A DNA stretch of 64,000 nucleotides from Paenibacillus dendritiformis (GCF_015845845.1 NZ_LDIG01000075.1:1-64000), one strand, 5' to 3'; counted from the stretch's first letter, positions 22,932 through 31,464 are shown. The notes: generated by a model from the sequence alone, not told the origin. Numbers and translations: made by a program.

Positions 22932-23507
22932 GTGATTATCGGGATTACCGGAGGCCATGGCAGCGGGAAGACAGCGTTCGCGTTGTCCTATGCGGCAGGA
23001 TTCGGCCGTGAAGGGCTGTATCTGTCGACATTACATACAAGCCTTCCCGATGGTATGCCCGATTCTTCCCGTTGCCGGTGGCAGCATCTGCCGGCGGGGG
23101 AAGAGCTGCCGGGACTTCTGCATCGGATTAACGAAGAGTCCAATCTGTTCCGGGCGGAACGGAGGGTCGTGGTCGTGGACAGCGCGACCGCCTATCTCGC
23201 AGGCGCCCATGCGCGGCTATGGAAGAAGCGTCCGGATGTCGACAATACAGAATATGACGCCATATATATAGAGGAGATTGCGGCTGCCCGCAAGCGGCTG
23301 GAGGAGGCCTTGCTCGCTTTTCAGGGAAAGCTGTTCCTCATTACGAACGATCCGCCGGCTTACACGCCGTTCACGGATCCGAAGGAACGGAGCTATATTA
23401 TCGAGCATGCGGCACTCAATCGGGAGATTGCCCGCCGCAGCCATCAATGGTTCCGGCTGGAGGCAGGAATGCCGGAGGAGGTATCGGCCAGGAGGTTCAG
23501 AGGCTGA
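22932..23507 (+). CDS. CobU-like adenosylcobinamide kinase/guanylyltransferase (diverged)
   Basis: Begins at GTG 22932 behind GGAGGG and encodes about 191 residues. A P-loop, GITGGHGSGKTAFALSYA, opens the protein. VVVVDSATAYLAG and the C-terminal LFLITNDPPAYTPFTDPKE plus ALNREIARRSHQWFRLEAG follow the CobU layout. The usual motif with the guanylylated His (RI..HR..RP) is not visible in the region after YLSTLHTS, so the GMP-transfer activity is doubtful. The next gene is a cobalamin adenosyltransferase, supporting a role in cobinamide or cobalamin salvage. Confidence 0.6.
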   Translation: MIIGITGGHGSGKTAFALSYAAGFGREGLYLSTLHTSLPDGMPDSSRCRWQHLPAGEELPGLLHRINEESNLFRAERRVVVVDSATAYLAGAHARLWKKRPDVDNTEYDAIYIEEIAAARKRLEEALLAFQGKLFLITNDPPAYTPFTDPKERSYIIEHAALNREIARRSHQWFRLEAGMPEEVSARRFRG

Positions 23508-23584
23508 TGCGCTTCCGGCCGCTGCCGTGACGGGATACGGACTGGATGCTGCGCCGCGCGGCGTCAACATAAGGAGGAAAAGAC

Positions 23585-24175
23585 GTGAGAATCTATACAC
23601 GAACAGGGGACGAAGGAACGACATCGCTTATCGGAGGCCGGGTGTCCAAGGATCATTTGCGAGTGGAGGCCTACGGCGAGCTCGATGAATTGAATTCGTT
23701 CATCGGCTGGGCGGCGGCATGCTGCCGGGAAGACTCGTATGAGGAGCTCCGCAACCAACTGATCGAGATCCAGCATGAAGTGTTCGATTGCGGATCGGAT
23801 GTCGCCTATGCAGAGAAAAAGCAGGGCGAGGTCGTCTATAAGGTGCATGCGGAGCAGGTGGAACGGCTGGAAGCCTGGATCGACGAACATAATGCCCACA
23901 CGGAAGCGATCCGCAAGTTCATTCTGCCGGGAGGAAGCGAGGCGGCCTCGGCGCTTCACGTGTGCCGGACGGTGTGCCGCCGCGCCGAACGGCGCCTCGT
24001 GACGCTGGCCCGGGAAGAAACCGTGCACCCGCAAGTGATGAAATATGTGAATCGGCTCTCGGATTACTTCTTCGTCGCCGCCCGCCGGGCCAATGCGATT
24101 GCATCGGTTCCGGATGAAGAATATGTGCGGAGCGCGGAGGTTTTCCGCCGCAGATCCCGTCATGACGGAGCCTAA
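23585..24175 (+). CDS. PduO-type cob(I)alamin adenosyltransferase
   Basis: Encodes 196 residues from GTG 23585 behind AAGGAGG. The N terminus MRIYTRTGDEGTTSLIGGRV with its ATP-binding TRTGDEGTT, the segment GELDELNSFIG, and FILPGGSEAASALHVCRTVC RRAERRL (read with the adjoining residues) are the PduO-type signatures. The enzyme moves the adenosyl group of ATP to cob(I)alamin to make coenzyme B12. The last 14 bases overlap the next gene. The CobU-like gene upstream supports a cobalamin salvage pair. Confidence 0.9.
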   Translation: MRIYTRTGDEGTTSLIGGRVSKDHLRVEAYGELDELNSFIGWAAACCREDSYEELRNQLIEIQHEVFDCGSDVAYAEKKQGEVVYKVHAEQVERLEAWIDEHNAHTEAIRKFILPGGSEAASALHVCRTVCRRAERRLVTLAREETVHPQVMKYVNRLSDYFFVAARRANAIASVPDEEYVRSAEVFRRRSRHDGA

Positions 24176-25145
24176 CGGACGGAAGCTTGCCGCGGAGCTC
24201 GAATATGTCGTGCCGGAAGGCGACGAGGGGATTCAACTGCGGGCCGTGCTGCGCTCGCGGCTGAATCTGTCGCGGCGGCTGCTGACCCGGCTGAAGACGA
24301 TGGAAGCCGCCATTACGGTGAACGGGCTGACGGAGCGAAGCGGAAGGCCGCTTAGCGTGAGAGAGCGCCTCCATGCGGGGGATGTCGTTCACGTGCGGAT
24401 CGAGGAGGAGGCGGCCGAATCGATACCGCCGGAGCCGATTCCGATTGATATCGTGTACGAGGATGACGATGTTCTGGTGCTGAACAAGCCGGCGGGGATC
24501 GTCGTCCATCCGACGAAAGGCTATCCGGGGGGCACGCTGGCGAACGGGGTGATCCATTACTGGCGCGCCAAGGGGGAGCTGACCCGCTTCCGTCCGGCGA
24601 ACCGGCTCGATCAGGAAACCTCCGGCCTGCTGATCGTCGCGAAGCATGGCCATGCCCATCATCAGCTCGCGGATCAGATGCAGACGGATGACATCTGGAA
24701 AGGATATGAGGCGTTCGTCTATGGCGTTCCTTCGCCGCTGGAGGGGACGATCCGGGCTCCGATCGACCGCGACAAGACGGAGCCTCATTTGCGTGTCGTG
24801 ACGGAGGACGGCTATGATTCGATTACCCATTACCGGGTGCTGGAGACGTACGGAGAGGAAGCATCCCTCGTATCCTGCCGCTTGGAGACCGGGCGGACGC
24901 ATCAGATTCGCGTTCATATGAAGCATATCGGATGCCCGCTGCTGGGGGACAAGTTCTATGGCGGCGGGCAGCCGGAATCATCATGGCTCGCCGGAGCGCT
25001 TCAGCCGTTGACCCGGCATGCGCTGCATGCGGCCGAGCTGCGGTTCAAGCACCCGATGACCGGGGAGCCGATGCATTTCAGGTCTCCGCTGCCGGATGAT
25101 CTGCTGGCCCTGCGGGAGCGCTTGCGTCATGGGCGTGAGCATTGA
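24162..25145 (+). CDS. RluA-family pseudouridine synthase
   Basis: Encodes 327 residues from ATG 24162, which overlaps the end of the adenosyltransferase gene. An S4-like N-terminal region (residues 10-85: LRSRLNLSRRLLTRLKTMEA) precedes the synthase domain, which begins IVYEDDDVLVLNKPAGIVVH. The catalytic Asp is in NRLDQETSGLLIVAK, and the RTHQIRVHMKHIGCPLLGD motif is intact. RluA-type enzymes modify uridines in rRNA; which site this one targets cannot be said. The start is chosen by overlap, since the ribosome-binding site is weak. Confidence 0.88.
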   Translation: MTEPNGRKLAAELEYVVPEGDEGIQLRAVLRSRLNLSRRLLTRLKTMEAAITVNGLTERSGRPLSVRERLHAGDVVHVRIEEEAAESIPPEPIPIDIVYEDDDVLVLNKPAGIVVHPTKGYPGGTLANGVIHYWRAKGELTRFRPANRLDQETSGLLIVAKHGHAHHQLADQMQTDDIWKGYEAFVYGVPSPLEGTIRAPIDRDKTEPHLRVVTEDGYDSITHYRVLETYGEEASLVSCRLETGRTHQIRVHMKHIGCPLLGDKFYGGGQPESSWLAGALQPLTRHALHAAELRFKHPMTGEPMHFRSPLPDDLLALRERLRHGREH

Positions 25146-25286
25146 ATTGAGGAACTGTTGGGCCGATGTGGCGCTGGGGCTCTCGCACCGGAGCCGGCAA
25201 AGAGGAACGGCTGCCAGGACAGAAGGCTTAAAACGGCAAGAACGGCATTTCACAGGCCTGAAAGGATAAGGAAGGAGTTGGAGCAA

Positions 25287-25661
25287 GTGAAGGTAACGGT
25301 CTATCATTATGCGAAATGCGGCACCTGCCGCAAAGCGATTCAATGGCTGAAGGAGCAGGGGCTCGAATTGGAGCTGGTGCCGATCGTTGAGCAGCCGCCA
25401 AGCGAGCGGGAGCTGGAGGAAATGATTGAGCGGAGCGGCCTGGAGCTGAAAAAGTGGTTCAATACGAGCGGGGAGGTCTATAAGGAGCTGAAGCTGAAGG
25501 ACAAGCTGCCTCAGATGAGCCGCGAGGAGCAGATCAAGCTGCTTGCCTCGAACGGCAAGCTTATCAAGCGTCCCGTCGTGACGGACGGCAAGCGGGTGAC
25601 GGTCGGCTTCCGCGAAGACAACTACCGCGATACGTGGACGACCGCGGCCAAGCATGACTGA
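25287..25661 (+). CDS. ArsC/Spx-family thioredoxin-fold protein, YusI-like
   Basis: Begins at GTG 25287 behind GGAAGGAG and encodes 124 residues. The sequence KVTVYHYAKCGTCRKAIQWL has the CxxC motif of the ArsC/Spx superfamily, and the C-terminal KRPVVTDGKRVTVGF carries the conserved RP followed by V-GF. It matches the YffB/YusI group, often annotated as arsenate reductase. No ars genes are adjacent, so arsenate is probably not the substrate. A convenient upstream in-frame start at 25158 lacks a ribosome-binding site. Confidence 0.8.
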   Translation: MKVTVYHYAKCGTCRKAIQWLKEQGLELELVPIVEQPPSERELEEMIERSGLELKKWFNTSGEVYKELKLKDKLPQMSREEQIKLLASNGKLIKRPVVTDGKRVTVGFREDNYRDTWTTAAKHD

Positions 25662-25761
25662 CCGCGCTGCGAGAATGACTGACCGCTTCGGCGAGCATGG
25701 CTAGCAGCGCTGCGGCCGGATTGCCAGGCTGGGGCGTGCGGCGCTGGCGGAAGCTTATGTA

Positions 25762-25770
25762 TGCTATAAT
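25762..25770 (+). promoter_or_regulatory. Extended -10 promoter element
   Basis: TGCTATAAT fits an extended -10 and stands 70 bases before the exonuclease gene start. No good -35 is seen. Confidence 0.4.
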
Positions 25771-25839
25771 GGAGTGCAGTGTCAGCAATGTAGAAAAATA
25801 GCAATTCTGTCATGAAAAGATAGTGAAAGGGGAACGCGA

Positions 25840-26742
25840 ATGATGTGGGATACGGACATGATGTCCGAACCGGCCGCGCCGCGCATGCTGCTGGTGGACG
25901 GGATGGCTCTGCTGTTCCGCGCGTATTACGCCAGCGCATACGGCGGGTCCATCCGCCGGATGAAGGACGGCACGCCGACCAATGCCGTCTATGGATTCAT
26001 GCGCTACTTCTGGGATGCGGTCAAGCGGTTCGAGCCGACGCATATCGCCTGCTGCTGGGATCTGGGAAGCAAAACATTCCGGGCGGAGCAGTTCGATCAA
26101 TATAAGGCGAACCGGGCCGATTGCCCGGACGATCTGGTGCCGCAGTTCCAATTGATCCGCGACGTCATGGACAGCTTCCATATACCGAATGTATCGGCCG
26201 AAGGCTATGAGGCCGATGATTGCATCGGCACGCTCTCGCGGCTGTTCCGCGATGAGATGGAAGTGTATGTATTGACGGGAGATCATGACATGCTTCAATT
26301 GGTGCATGAACGGACCCGCGTCGTCATCATGAAGAAGGGACAAGGCAATTATGCCGTCTATTGCCCGCAGACGCTGATGGAAGAGAAGCAGCTTACGCCG
26401 GAGCAGATTATCGATGTGAAGGGGCTGATGGGCGATCCGTCGGACAACTATCCGGGCGTTCGCGGAATCGGCGAGAAGACGGCCCTCAAGCTGATTCAGC
26501 AATATTCGTCGATAGACGGGATTCTTGCCAATATGAGCTCGCTCCCGGCAGGCGTCCGCGCCAAGATCGAGGCCGATCTGGAGATGCTCCATCTGTCGCG
26601 GCGGCTGGCGCGCATCCACTGCGACGCGCCGGTCGTATGCGAACCGGATCAATGCGTGTTCCGGCCGCAGCGGGATGCGGTCGCGGCCATGTTCGAGCAG
26701 CTTGAGATGACAAGCATTCTTCGTCTGATCGAGACGGCCTAA
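25840..26742 (+). CDS. 5'-3' exonuclease (flap-nuclease family, ExoR/YpcP-like)
   Basis: Encodes 300 residues resembling the N-terminal nuclease of DNA polymerase I but standing alone, as Bacillus YpcP does. Metal-ligand motifs are visible: LLVDGMALLFRAYY near the start, EGYEADDCIGTLSR, VLTGDHDMLQLV and GLMGDPSDNYPGVRGIGEKT with the helix-hairpin-helix. It would remove RNA primers or 5' flaps. AAAGGGG precedes the ATG at 25840; a second in-frame ATG nine codons later (MSEPAAPR) is possible. Confidence 0.85.
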   Translation: MMWDTDMMSEPAAPRMLLVDGMALLFRAYYASAYGGSIRRMKDGTPTNAVYGFMRYFWDAVKRFEPTHIACCWDLGSKTFRAEQFDQYKANRADCPDDLVPQFQLIRDVMDSFHIPNVSAEGYEADDCIGTLSRLFRDEMEVYVLTGDHDMLQLVHERTRVVIMKKGQGNYAVYCPQTLMEEKQLTPEQIIDVKGLMGDPSDNYPGVRGIGEKTALKLIQQYSSIDGILANMSSLPAGVRAKIEADLEMLHLSRRLARIHCDAPVVCEPDQCVFRPQRDAVAAMFEQLEMTSILRLIETA

Positions 26743-26801
26743 CGATCCGGCTCTTCGCTGCCGATACAATAGATAGCGAGATGCGCATCGAATGACTAGA
26801 A

Positions 26802-26849
26802 GACCCTGTCCTCCCCGTATTCGGCACTCTGTAGGGGAGAGACGGGGTC
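26802..26849 (+). other. Long stem-loop before the NAGPA-like gene
   Basis: GACCCTGTCCTCCCC (26802-26816) pairs with GGGGAGAGACGGGGTC (26834-26849) with one bulge and one G-U pair. There is no U-run, so it is more likely a structured leader or processing site than a terminator. It stands just before the weak ribosome-binding site at 26857-26863. Confidence 0.5.
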
Positions 26850-26863
26850 GAATTGTTGGGGGA

Positions 26864-28033
26864 ATGAGAGAGTTGAATCAGGACAATGTATGCCGGGCTC
26901 CTTCGGAACGCCGTGCCGGCCGATGGCGTTCCTGCCTTGCGGGCCTGATCGCATTCGGCCTGTTATGGGCGTGGACGCCGGGAGCGGACATCCGAGACGG
27001 AAGCTCCGCGGCGTCTGGCGTCGTCGTCGCGGCAGCCAAGCCCGCGAACAAGGTAAGCGTTTCAGTGAAGCGGGTCTCCCTCGGCCGCAAAGTCTTCCGC
27101 GTAACCACTGTACGCGTGCCAAAAGGAATGAAGCCGCATGTCTCCTTCGGCAAGGACCGCTTCGGCACGACCGCGACGCTGACCCGCACCGCGAAGCGGA
27201 CCGGAGCGAAGGCGGCGGTGAACGGAACCTACTTCGAGGCCTATGGAGGCCGTCCCGAGCCGTATGGCACCATTATCAACCGCGGCCGGGTCGAGCATAC
27301 GAGCAATTACGGCACGGCCATCGGCTTCCGTCCGGACGGACGGGCCGTGATGGACAGCCTGCGCATTGAGATTAGCGGTCAAGTGACGGACGCGGCCACC
27401 GATCGCACTTCGTCATGGTATGCCTATTTCGTCAACCGAACGCCCAAGCGGGACGGCAGCGCGGCCGTATTGTACACGCCGCTGCGCGGCAATTCGCTCG
27501 GCTTCGCTTACGGACGGGCCGTCGTCGTTCGCGGCGGCGTCGTGAAGAAGGTGACGGCGGGCCGCAACGTGAGCATTCCGAAGGACGGATATGTGCTTGT
27601 CTTTACGGGGACGGAGAAGCCGATGGCCGATCGGTTCCATGTGGGGGATAAAGTAACGATGTCGATTCGCTACACGGACCGGCTGGGCCGTCCGATCGAC
27701 TGGGACGACGTGCAGGTTGGGCTGGGGGGAGGCCCTCGGCTCGTGAAGGATGGGAAGGTGGCATTGAATCCGCGGGCGGAGGGCTTCAAGGAGGACAAAA
27801 TATTGTCCAAGTCGGCGATGCGGAGCGGGATCGGCATCCTGCCCGACGGCTCGATATTGTTGGCCACGGTTCCATCCGCGACGATGAAGCAGTGGGCGGA
27901 GATATGGAAGAAGATGGGCGCGGTGCAAGCGATGAATCTGGACGGCGGCGCTTCCGCAGGGTTGATCGCCAACGGCCGGATCGTCACCAGACCGGGACGG
28001 GAGCTGAGCAATGTGCTCTGGTTCTCCGAGTAA
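26864..28033 (+). CDS. Secreted phosphodiester glycosidase (NAGPA-domain) protein
   Basis: From ATG 26864 it encodes about 389 residues, starting MRELNQDNVCRAPSERRAGR. A hydrophobic segment (SCLAGLIAFGLLWAWTP) follows and should act as signal peptide or anchor. The NAGPA domain is clear: AAVNGTYFEAYGGRPEPYGT, GLGGGPRLVKDGKV, and SGIGILPDGSILLATVPSAT with AMNLDGGASAGL near the end. In bacteria these domains cleave phosphodiester glycosides; substrates in the Bacillus wall (teichoic-acid related) are suspected but unproven. GGGGGA is very close to the ATG, so the start is uncertain; ATG 26792 is the upstream alternative. Confidence 0.75.
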   Translation: MRELNQDNVCRAPSERRAGRWRSCLAGLIAFGLLWAWTPGADIRDGSSAASGVVVAAAKPANKVSVSVKRVSLGRKVFRVTTVRVPKGMKPHVSFGKDRFGTTATLTRTAKRTGAKAAVNGTYFEAYGGRPEPYGTIINRGRVEHTSNYGTAIGFRPDGRAVMDSLRIEISGQVTDAATDRTSSWYAYFVNRTPKRDGSAAVLYTPLRGNSLGFAYGRAVVVRGGVVKKVTAGRNVSIPKDGYVLVFTGTEKPMADRFHVGDKVTMSIRYTDRLGRPIDWDDVQVGLGGGPRLVKDGKVALNPRAEGFKEDKILSKSAMRSGIGILPDGSILLATVPSATMKQWAEIWKKMGAVQAMNLDGGASAGLIANGRIVTRPGRELSNVLWFSE

Positions 28034-28062
28034 GCCCGTTCCCGGCCATTGCGGAATCCGAA

Positions 28063-28359
28063 TCAGTCCGTAAAATGCGCCGCGCCGACGACGAGGGACA
28101 GGAATTGGCGCAGATCGGCGGCTTCTTGGTCGGTCAAACGGTAGAAATGCTCCAGATAGCCTTCCTCCTCCAAGTCGTCCTGTCCGAGAATGGCGGTCAG
28201 GCCGCTCTGCAGATCGGTGACGAGCGTCTTGCCATAGAAGCGGGAAGTCGTCGTAAGCGCGAGATCGAAGCGGCGCATGCTGCCGCCGATAAACGTAACG
28301 AACCTCGTTGACGTTGCTTCGGTATGATCGGCCAAAAAATCGAGTTCATATGCACTCAT
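28063..28359 (-). CDS. DUF3055-family protein
   Basis: Encodes 98 residues: MSAYELDFLADHTEATSTRF, then FDLALTTTSRFYGKTLVTDL and the acidic DDLEEEGYLEHFYRL. It resembles the short DUF3055 proteins common in Bacillus and Paenibacillus, whose function is unknown. It has no signal peptide or membrane span. A GGAGGG site precedes the ATG at 28359. It converges with the NAGPA-like gene and is divergent from the HRDC gene. Confidence 0.65.
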   Translation of the reverse strand: MSAYELDFLADHTEATSTRFVTFIGGSMRRFDLALTTTSRFYGKTLVTDLQSGLTAILGQDDLEEEGYLEHFYRLTDQEAADLRQFLSLVVGAAHFTD

Positions 28360-28426
28360 GGGACAACCCTCCTTGTATCGGTAACGCTATCATTATACCG
28401 CACGCTTGCGAAAAGGCCATAATCAA

Positions 28427-28454
28427 TTGACAGATTCTGTAGTCATGCTATAAT
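28427..28454 (+). promoter_or_regulatory. Strong sigma-A promoter
   Basis: TTGACA (28427-28432) and TATAAT (28449-28454) are perfect hexamers with 16-base spacing. Transcription should start near 28461, only about 20 bases before a strong terminator. Confidence 0.8.
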
Positions 28455-28479
28455 TTATATAAACTCATAACTAGGACGA

Positions 28480-28537
28480 GGAAGCACCTCTTCACGATGC
28501 GCAAGCCGCATTGGAAGAGGTGCTTTCTTTTTTTGCG
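28480..28537 (+). terminator. Terminator in leader of HRDC gene (attenuator or small RNA end)
   Basis: GAAGCACCTCTTC pairs with GAAGAGGTGCTTTC and is followed by TTTTTTT at about 28530-28536. It sits between the promoter at 28427 and the HRDC gene at 28586. Transcripts would be about 75 nt unless read through, so this is either a transcription attenuator or a small RNA. Confidence 0.8.
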
Positions 28538-28585
28538 TTGCTGGGTATGAGCGGCATTGAGAAGCGAGAAGGAGGAAGGTAGATC

Positions 28586-29647
28586 ATGCAGGTTGTATGG
28601 ATGGTTCGATTGGAGCGAAGCATGGAGGAGGAAGGGAGCGAGAAGCGGCCGAAGCGCGGCGGCAAGCGGAAGGAAGATTCGCCCGAGGCTCCCTTTGGGC
28701 TCCTGACCGCGGGCGAGGAGCAGGGGCAATGGATGGTGCTGTGGGAGGCGGATGGCGCGGAGCCGGAGATCTGGTTCGAAGGCGGCGATTGGAGCGAGAT
28801 GCGGGCATCGCTCCGGCGGGGCATGGCGAGGCTCATGAGCGCAGGCTATCGGCTGTCGCTCGGCTTCGTTCCGGAGGTGGACATTCATGAGCGCCGCATG
28901 CGGGAGCAGCAGGAATGGATCGCCTGCTATGCCGATCTTCATCCGAATGCGGAGGTATATGATCGGCTGGCCCAATGGCGCAGGGAAGCGGCCGCGAGGC
29001 TGAGACGCGCCCCGTACTGGATCGCGTCGAACCGCATGCTTCGCATGGTCAGCGCTTATTTGCCGCAGAATCTGGAGGAACTGGAGCAGATTCCGGGCTT
29101 CGGCGCGGTAAAGGTACGCGATTTGGGCGAAGAGATTATTCAGATTACGAAGCAGTACGACCGCACGACAGACTTCCCGCTCGACTGGGTGGCCGCTGCC
29201 GTCAGCGAACCTGAATTCGCCAGATGGGTGTATGCGGAATGGGAAGCGAAGCAGGCGAATGAGTTGGCCAAAATATCGGAGCGCCGCCTGCTGATGGAAG
29301 GGCTGCAGCAAGGGATGGGGATCGAGCAGCTGATGGATCGGCTGCAGGTGGATCGGCGCGAATTGATAATGCGTATTGAAAAGATTGCGAAGGAAGGCGG
29401 CGCGTTCGAACGGCTGGCCGAGGAGGAGCTGGCTTCGATGCCTTCCGCCGAGCGAGCGGCGGTTGAGTCTGCCCTCATTGAATTGGGGGACGAGTATATC
29501 AAGCCGATCTATATCAAGGCATTCGGCGAAGCGGCGCTGGAGCTGCCGGCTTCCGAGCTGCAGACCAACTATGAACGGATACGCTTCCTCCGGCTTCTGC
29601 ACCGCAGACGGAAGAGCCGGGAGGCGCGGCAGGCGGTTGCCGGTTAA
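28586..29647 (+). CDS. HRDC-domain protein
   Basis: Encodes 353 residues. Residues about 121-190 form an HRDC domain (VYDRLAQWRREAAARLRRAP then NRMLRMVSAYLPQNLEELEQ, IPGFGAVKVRDLGEEIIQI), a helical nucleic-acid-binding module found in RecQ helicases and RNase D. There is no helicase or nuclease domain; the N-terminal 110 residues are unclassified and the C-terminal part (about 220-345) is helical. AGAAGGAGG precedes the ATG. The gene stands behind a promoter-terminator leader, which suggests regulated read-through. Confidence 0.75.
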   Translation: MQVVWMVRLERSMEEEGSEKRPKRGGKRKEDSPEAPFGLLTAGEEQGQWMVLWEADGAEPEIWFEGGDWSEMRASLRRGMARLMSAGYRLSLGFVPEVDIHERRMREQQEWIACYADLHPNAEVYDRLAQWRREAAARLRRAPYWIASNRMLRMVSAYLPQNLEELEQIPGFGAVKVRDLGEEIIQITKQYDRTTDFPLDWVAAAVSEPEFARWVYAEWEAKQANELAKISERRLLMEGLQQGMGIEQLMDRLQVDRRELIMRIEKIAKEGGAFERLAEEELASMPSAERAAVESALIELGDEYIKPIYIKAFGEAALELPASELQTNYERIRFLRLLHRRRKSREARQAVAG

Positions 29648-29665
29648 TCCGGGGAAAGCATGAAC

Positions 29666-29698
29666 AAGCCCGCATCCCTTGTTGCGGGAGGCGGGCTT
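29666..29698. terminator. Possible bidirectional terminator between HRDC gene and corA
   Basis: AAGCCCGC and GCGGGCTT make an 8-bp stem between the two converging genes. Neither side has a proper T-run, so termination is likely weak or the hairpin only protects mRNA ends. Confidence 0.4.
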
Positions 29699-29756
29699 GG
29701 GCTTCAACGTGCGTATTCGTTCGTATTTCCTATATAAGGCCGTTGTTCGGAAATCC

Positions 29757-30692
29757 TTAGATCCAGTCTTTTTTGCGGAACAGGTAGAACATCAGGGCTC
29801 CGAGTATGAACATAAAGCCGATAATATAAAGCGAGCCGTAGTCCCAGTCCATGAATGGAATATAATCGAAGTTCATTCCGTAGATGCCGGTAATGAGTGT
29901 CAGCGGCATGAAGATCGTCGTAATCGCGGTAAATACGCGCATGATGTCGTTTGCGCGGTTCGCGATGCTGAGCTGATACGATTCCCGCAAGTTGCCCATC
30001 AGATCGCGGAATGTCTCGAACGTCTCGGAGACTTTGACCGCATTTTCATAGATATCCCGGAAATACTTCTGCAGATCATCCTCGATGAGACGGAGATCCT
30101 TGCGATAGAGGACCAGCAGCACTTCTTTTTGCGGCGCCAATCCTTTTTTGAGCCATAGAATCTCGCTGCGAAGACTAATGATTTCGTTCAGGTGGGCCTT
30201 CTTGGCGCTGACGATCAGTTCTTCCTCCAAGGTGTCGATCTTGGCTTCGATCCGATCGGCTACCGAGAAGTAGTTATCGACCACAAGATCGAGCAAGTGG
30301 TACAGCATGCGGTCGGCCGAGCTCACCTGCTGCTCCCACAGCATCGGCTTGACCATGCGCAATTCATTGATTTTCTGCTTCGTCACGGTGATGATGAAGT
30401 GTTTGCCGAGAAAGATATTCAGGGCCCGCAGAAATATTTCCTCATCGTCGAAGCGGATGCTGTTCAGCACGATGAAATAGTGATTTTCATAGATTTCGAT
30501 TTTGGGCCGCTGCTCTTCTTCGCTCATACAGTCCTCGACCGCGAGATCATGTATGGAGAACAAGGGCTGCAGCTCGACCAGATCTTCCAAATCGGCATCT
30601 AACCAATAGAAGCCGTTCTCCGGCGGAGTGAGTGTCACCTGTATATCATCCACCGGCGTGAAGACGCCTTCGTTTACTAGACGGATTTTCAT
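29757..30692 (-). CDS. corA: CorA-family magnesium/cobalt transporter
   Basis: Encodes 311 residues. The long cytoplasmic N-terminal domain (residues 1-245) leads into the stalk helix and two C-terminal membrane spans. The signature YGMNF follows the first span (TIFMPLTLITGIYGMNF), and the positively charged C terminus is FRKKDWI. CorA forms a pentameric channel for Mg2+, sometimes Co2+ or Ni2+. The start at 30692 is supported by GGGGAGATTGG; the open frame runs further upstream without a ribosome-binding site. It is preceded by a roughly 300-nt leader. Confidence 0.9.
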   Translation of the reverse strand: MKIRLVNEGVFTPVDDIQVTLTPPENGFYWLDADLEDLVELQPLFSIHDLAVEDCMSEEEQRPKIEIYENHYFIVLNSIRFDDEEIFLRALNIFLGKHFIITVTKQKINELRMVKPMLWEQQVSSADRMLYHLLDLVVDNYFSVADRIEAKIDTLEEELIVSAKKAHLNEIISLRSEILWLKKGLAPQKEVLLVLYRKDLRLIEDDLQKYFRDIYENAVKVSETFETFRDLMGNLRESYQLSIANRANDIMRVFTAITTIFMPLTLITGIYGMNFDYIPFMDWDYGSLYIIGFMFILGALMFYLFRKKDWI

Positions 30693-31042
30693 TGCCAATC
30701 TCCCCTTCGGCCGCATATCCGATGCGGCAGCTTGCTTCGTCTCTGGAGACGATTCGTACAGGGCAGATGCAGATGAGAGCCGTTGACCCCAAGGCACGGC
30801 AGTTATCCGCGCATGATGCTCGGGGATGGGCATAATGACAGAACGCGACAGCCGTCAAGCTGCACGGTGTCCCGCCGAATCGCCTTATTCGGTTGTCCGT
30901 TCGTACCTCGGCATTGCCTCGGGTCGCCATCCATCCGAAATTCACCCCGATTTGAAATGATTTACGATAATCTTCGAACTTTATGACAACAGTGCCGTTC
31001 AGGCACCTGTTTAGTATACCGCTCGGCCCGTCCCTTTTTCAA
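30693..31042 (-). promoter_or_regulatory. corA promoter and long 5' leader
   Basis: On the minus strand TTGAAA (31037-31042) and TATACT (31013-31018) form a promoter with 18-base spacing, giving a leader of about 310 nt. The leader's first bases fold into a hairpin (AACAG-TGCC ... GGCA-CTGTT), and a segment near 30785 reads GGGGTCAACGGC, which recalls part of the Mg2+-sensing M-box. The match is too partial for a firm call. No gene lies in this stretch. Confidence 0.45.
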
Positions 31043-31111
31043 GACAAAATCGGTTCGCTACGGCGTACATGGAATACGATATGCCGGAAGGAGAAAAAGG
31101 TGATTTTCCTC

Positions 31112-31140
31112 TTGACTTCTGGCTCGACTTGCCTTTAAAT
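31112..31140 (+). promoter_or_regulatory. Candidate promoter of the met operon
   Basis: TTGACT (31112-31117) and TTAAAT (31135-31140) have 17-base spacing and stand about 55 bases before the SAM riboswitch. Confidence 0.4.
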
Positions 31141-31196
31141 TATTACCAAGTCCTATTCAGCTTCACGGGGCTGCAATTGAATATGATATGTTAGCA

Positions 31197-31405
31197 ATCT
31201 TATCAAGAGCAGGTGGAGGGACAAGCCCGATGAAACCCGGCAACCGGCCAGATGCGCAGAGCCGTTCTTGCATTCAAGGACATTCTGCAGCGTGCACGGT
31301 GCTAATTCTTGCGGTAGCGGTCAGAAGACTGCTGCTGACAGATGAGAGAGGCGCATGAATCAGGCTATGCACAACCTTTCTCGAATGTCGGGAAAGGTTT
31401 TTTTG
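31197..31405 (+). promoter_or_regulatory. SAM-I riboswitch (S-box) with terminator
   Basis: The hallmark core is present: CTTATCAAGAG at 31199, then GGTGGAGGGAC and GCCCGATGAAACCCGGCAAC. A terminator hairpin (AACCTTTC 31373-31380 with GGAAAGGTT, followed by TTTTTT) ends the expression platform 60 bases before metA. High S-adenosylmethionine should stop transcription of metA-metI-metC. Confidence 0.95.
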
Positions 31406-31464
31406 TACCCTTATCCCGCAAGCGATAACCCAATTATGATGGATTGATGAAGGAGGAGAGCGTC

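Noticed and set aside
28448-29707. 419-codon frame opposite the HRDC gene
   Set aside because: Shadow; the HRDC domain is on the plus strand and the frame crosses a terminator hairpin.
30693-31000. Definite M-box riboswitch before corA
   Set aside because: Only one short segment resembles the M-box; the other conserved parts could not be found, so it is listed only as a leader of unknown type.
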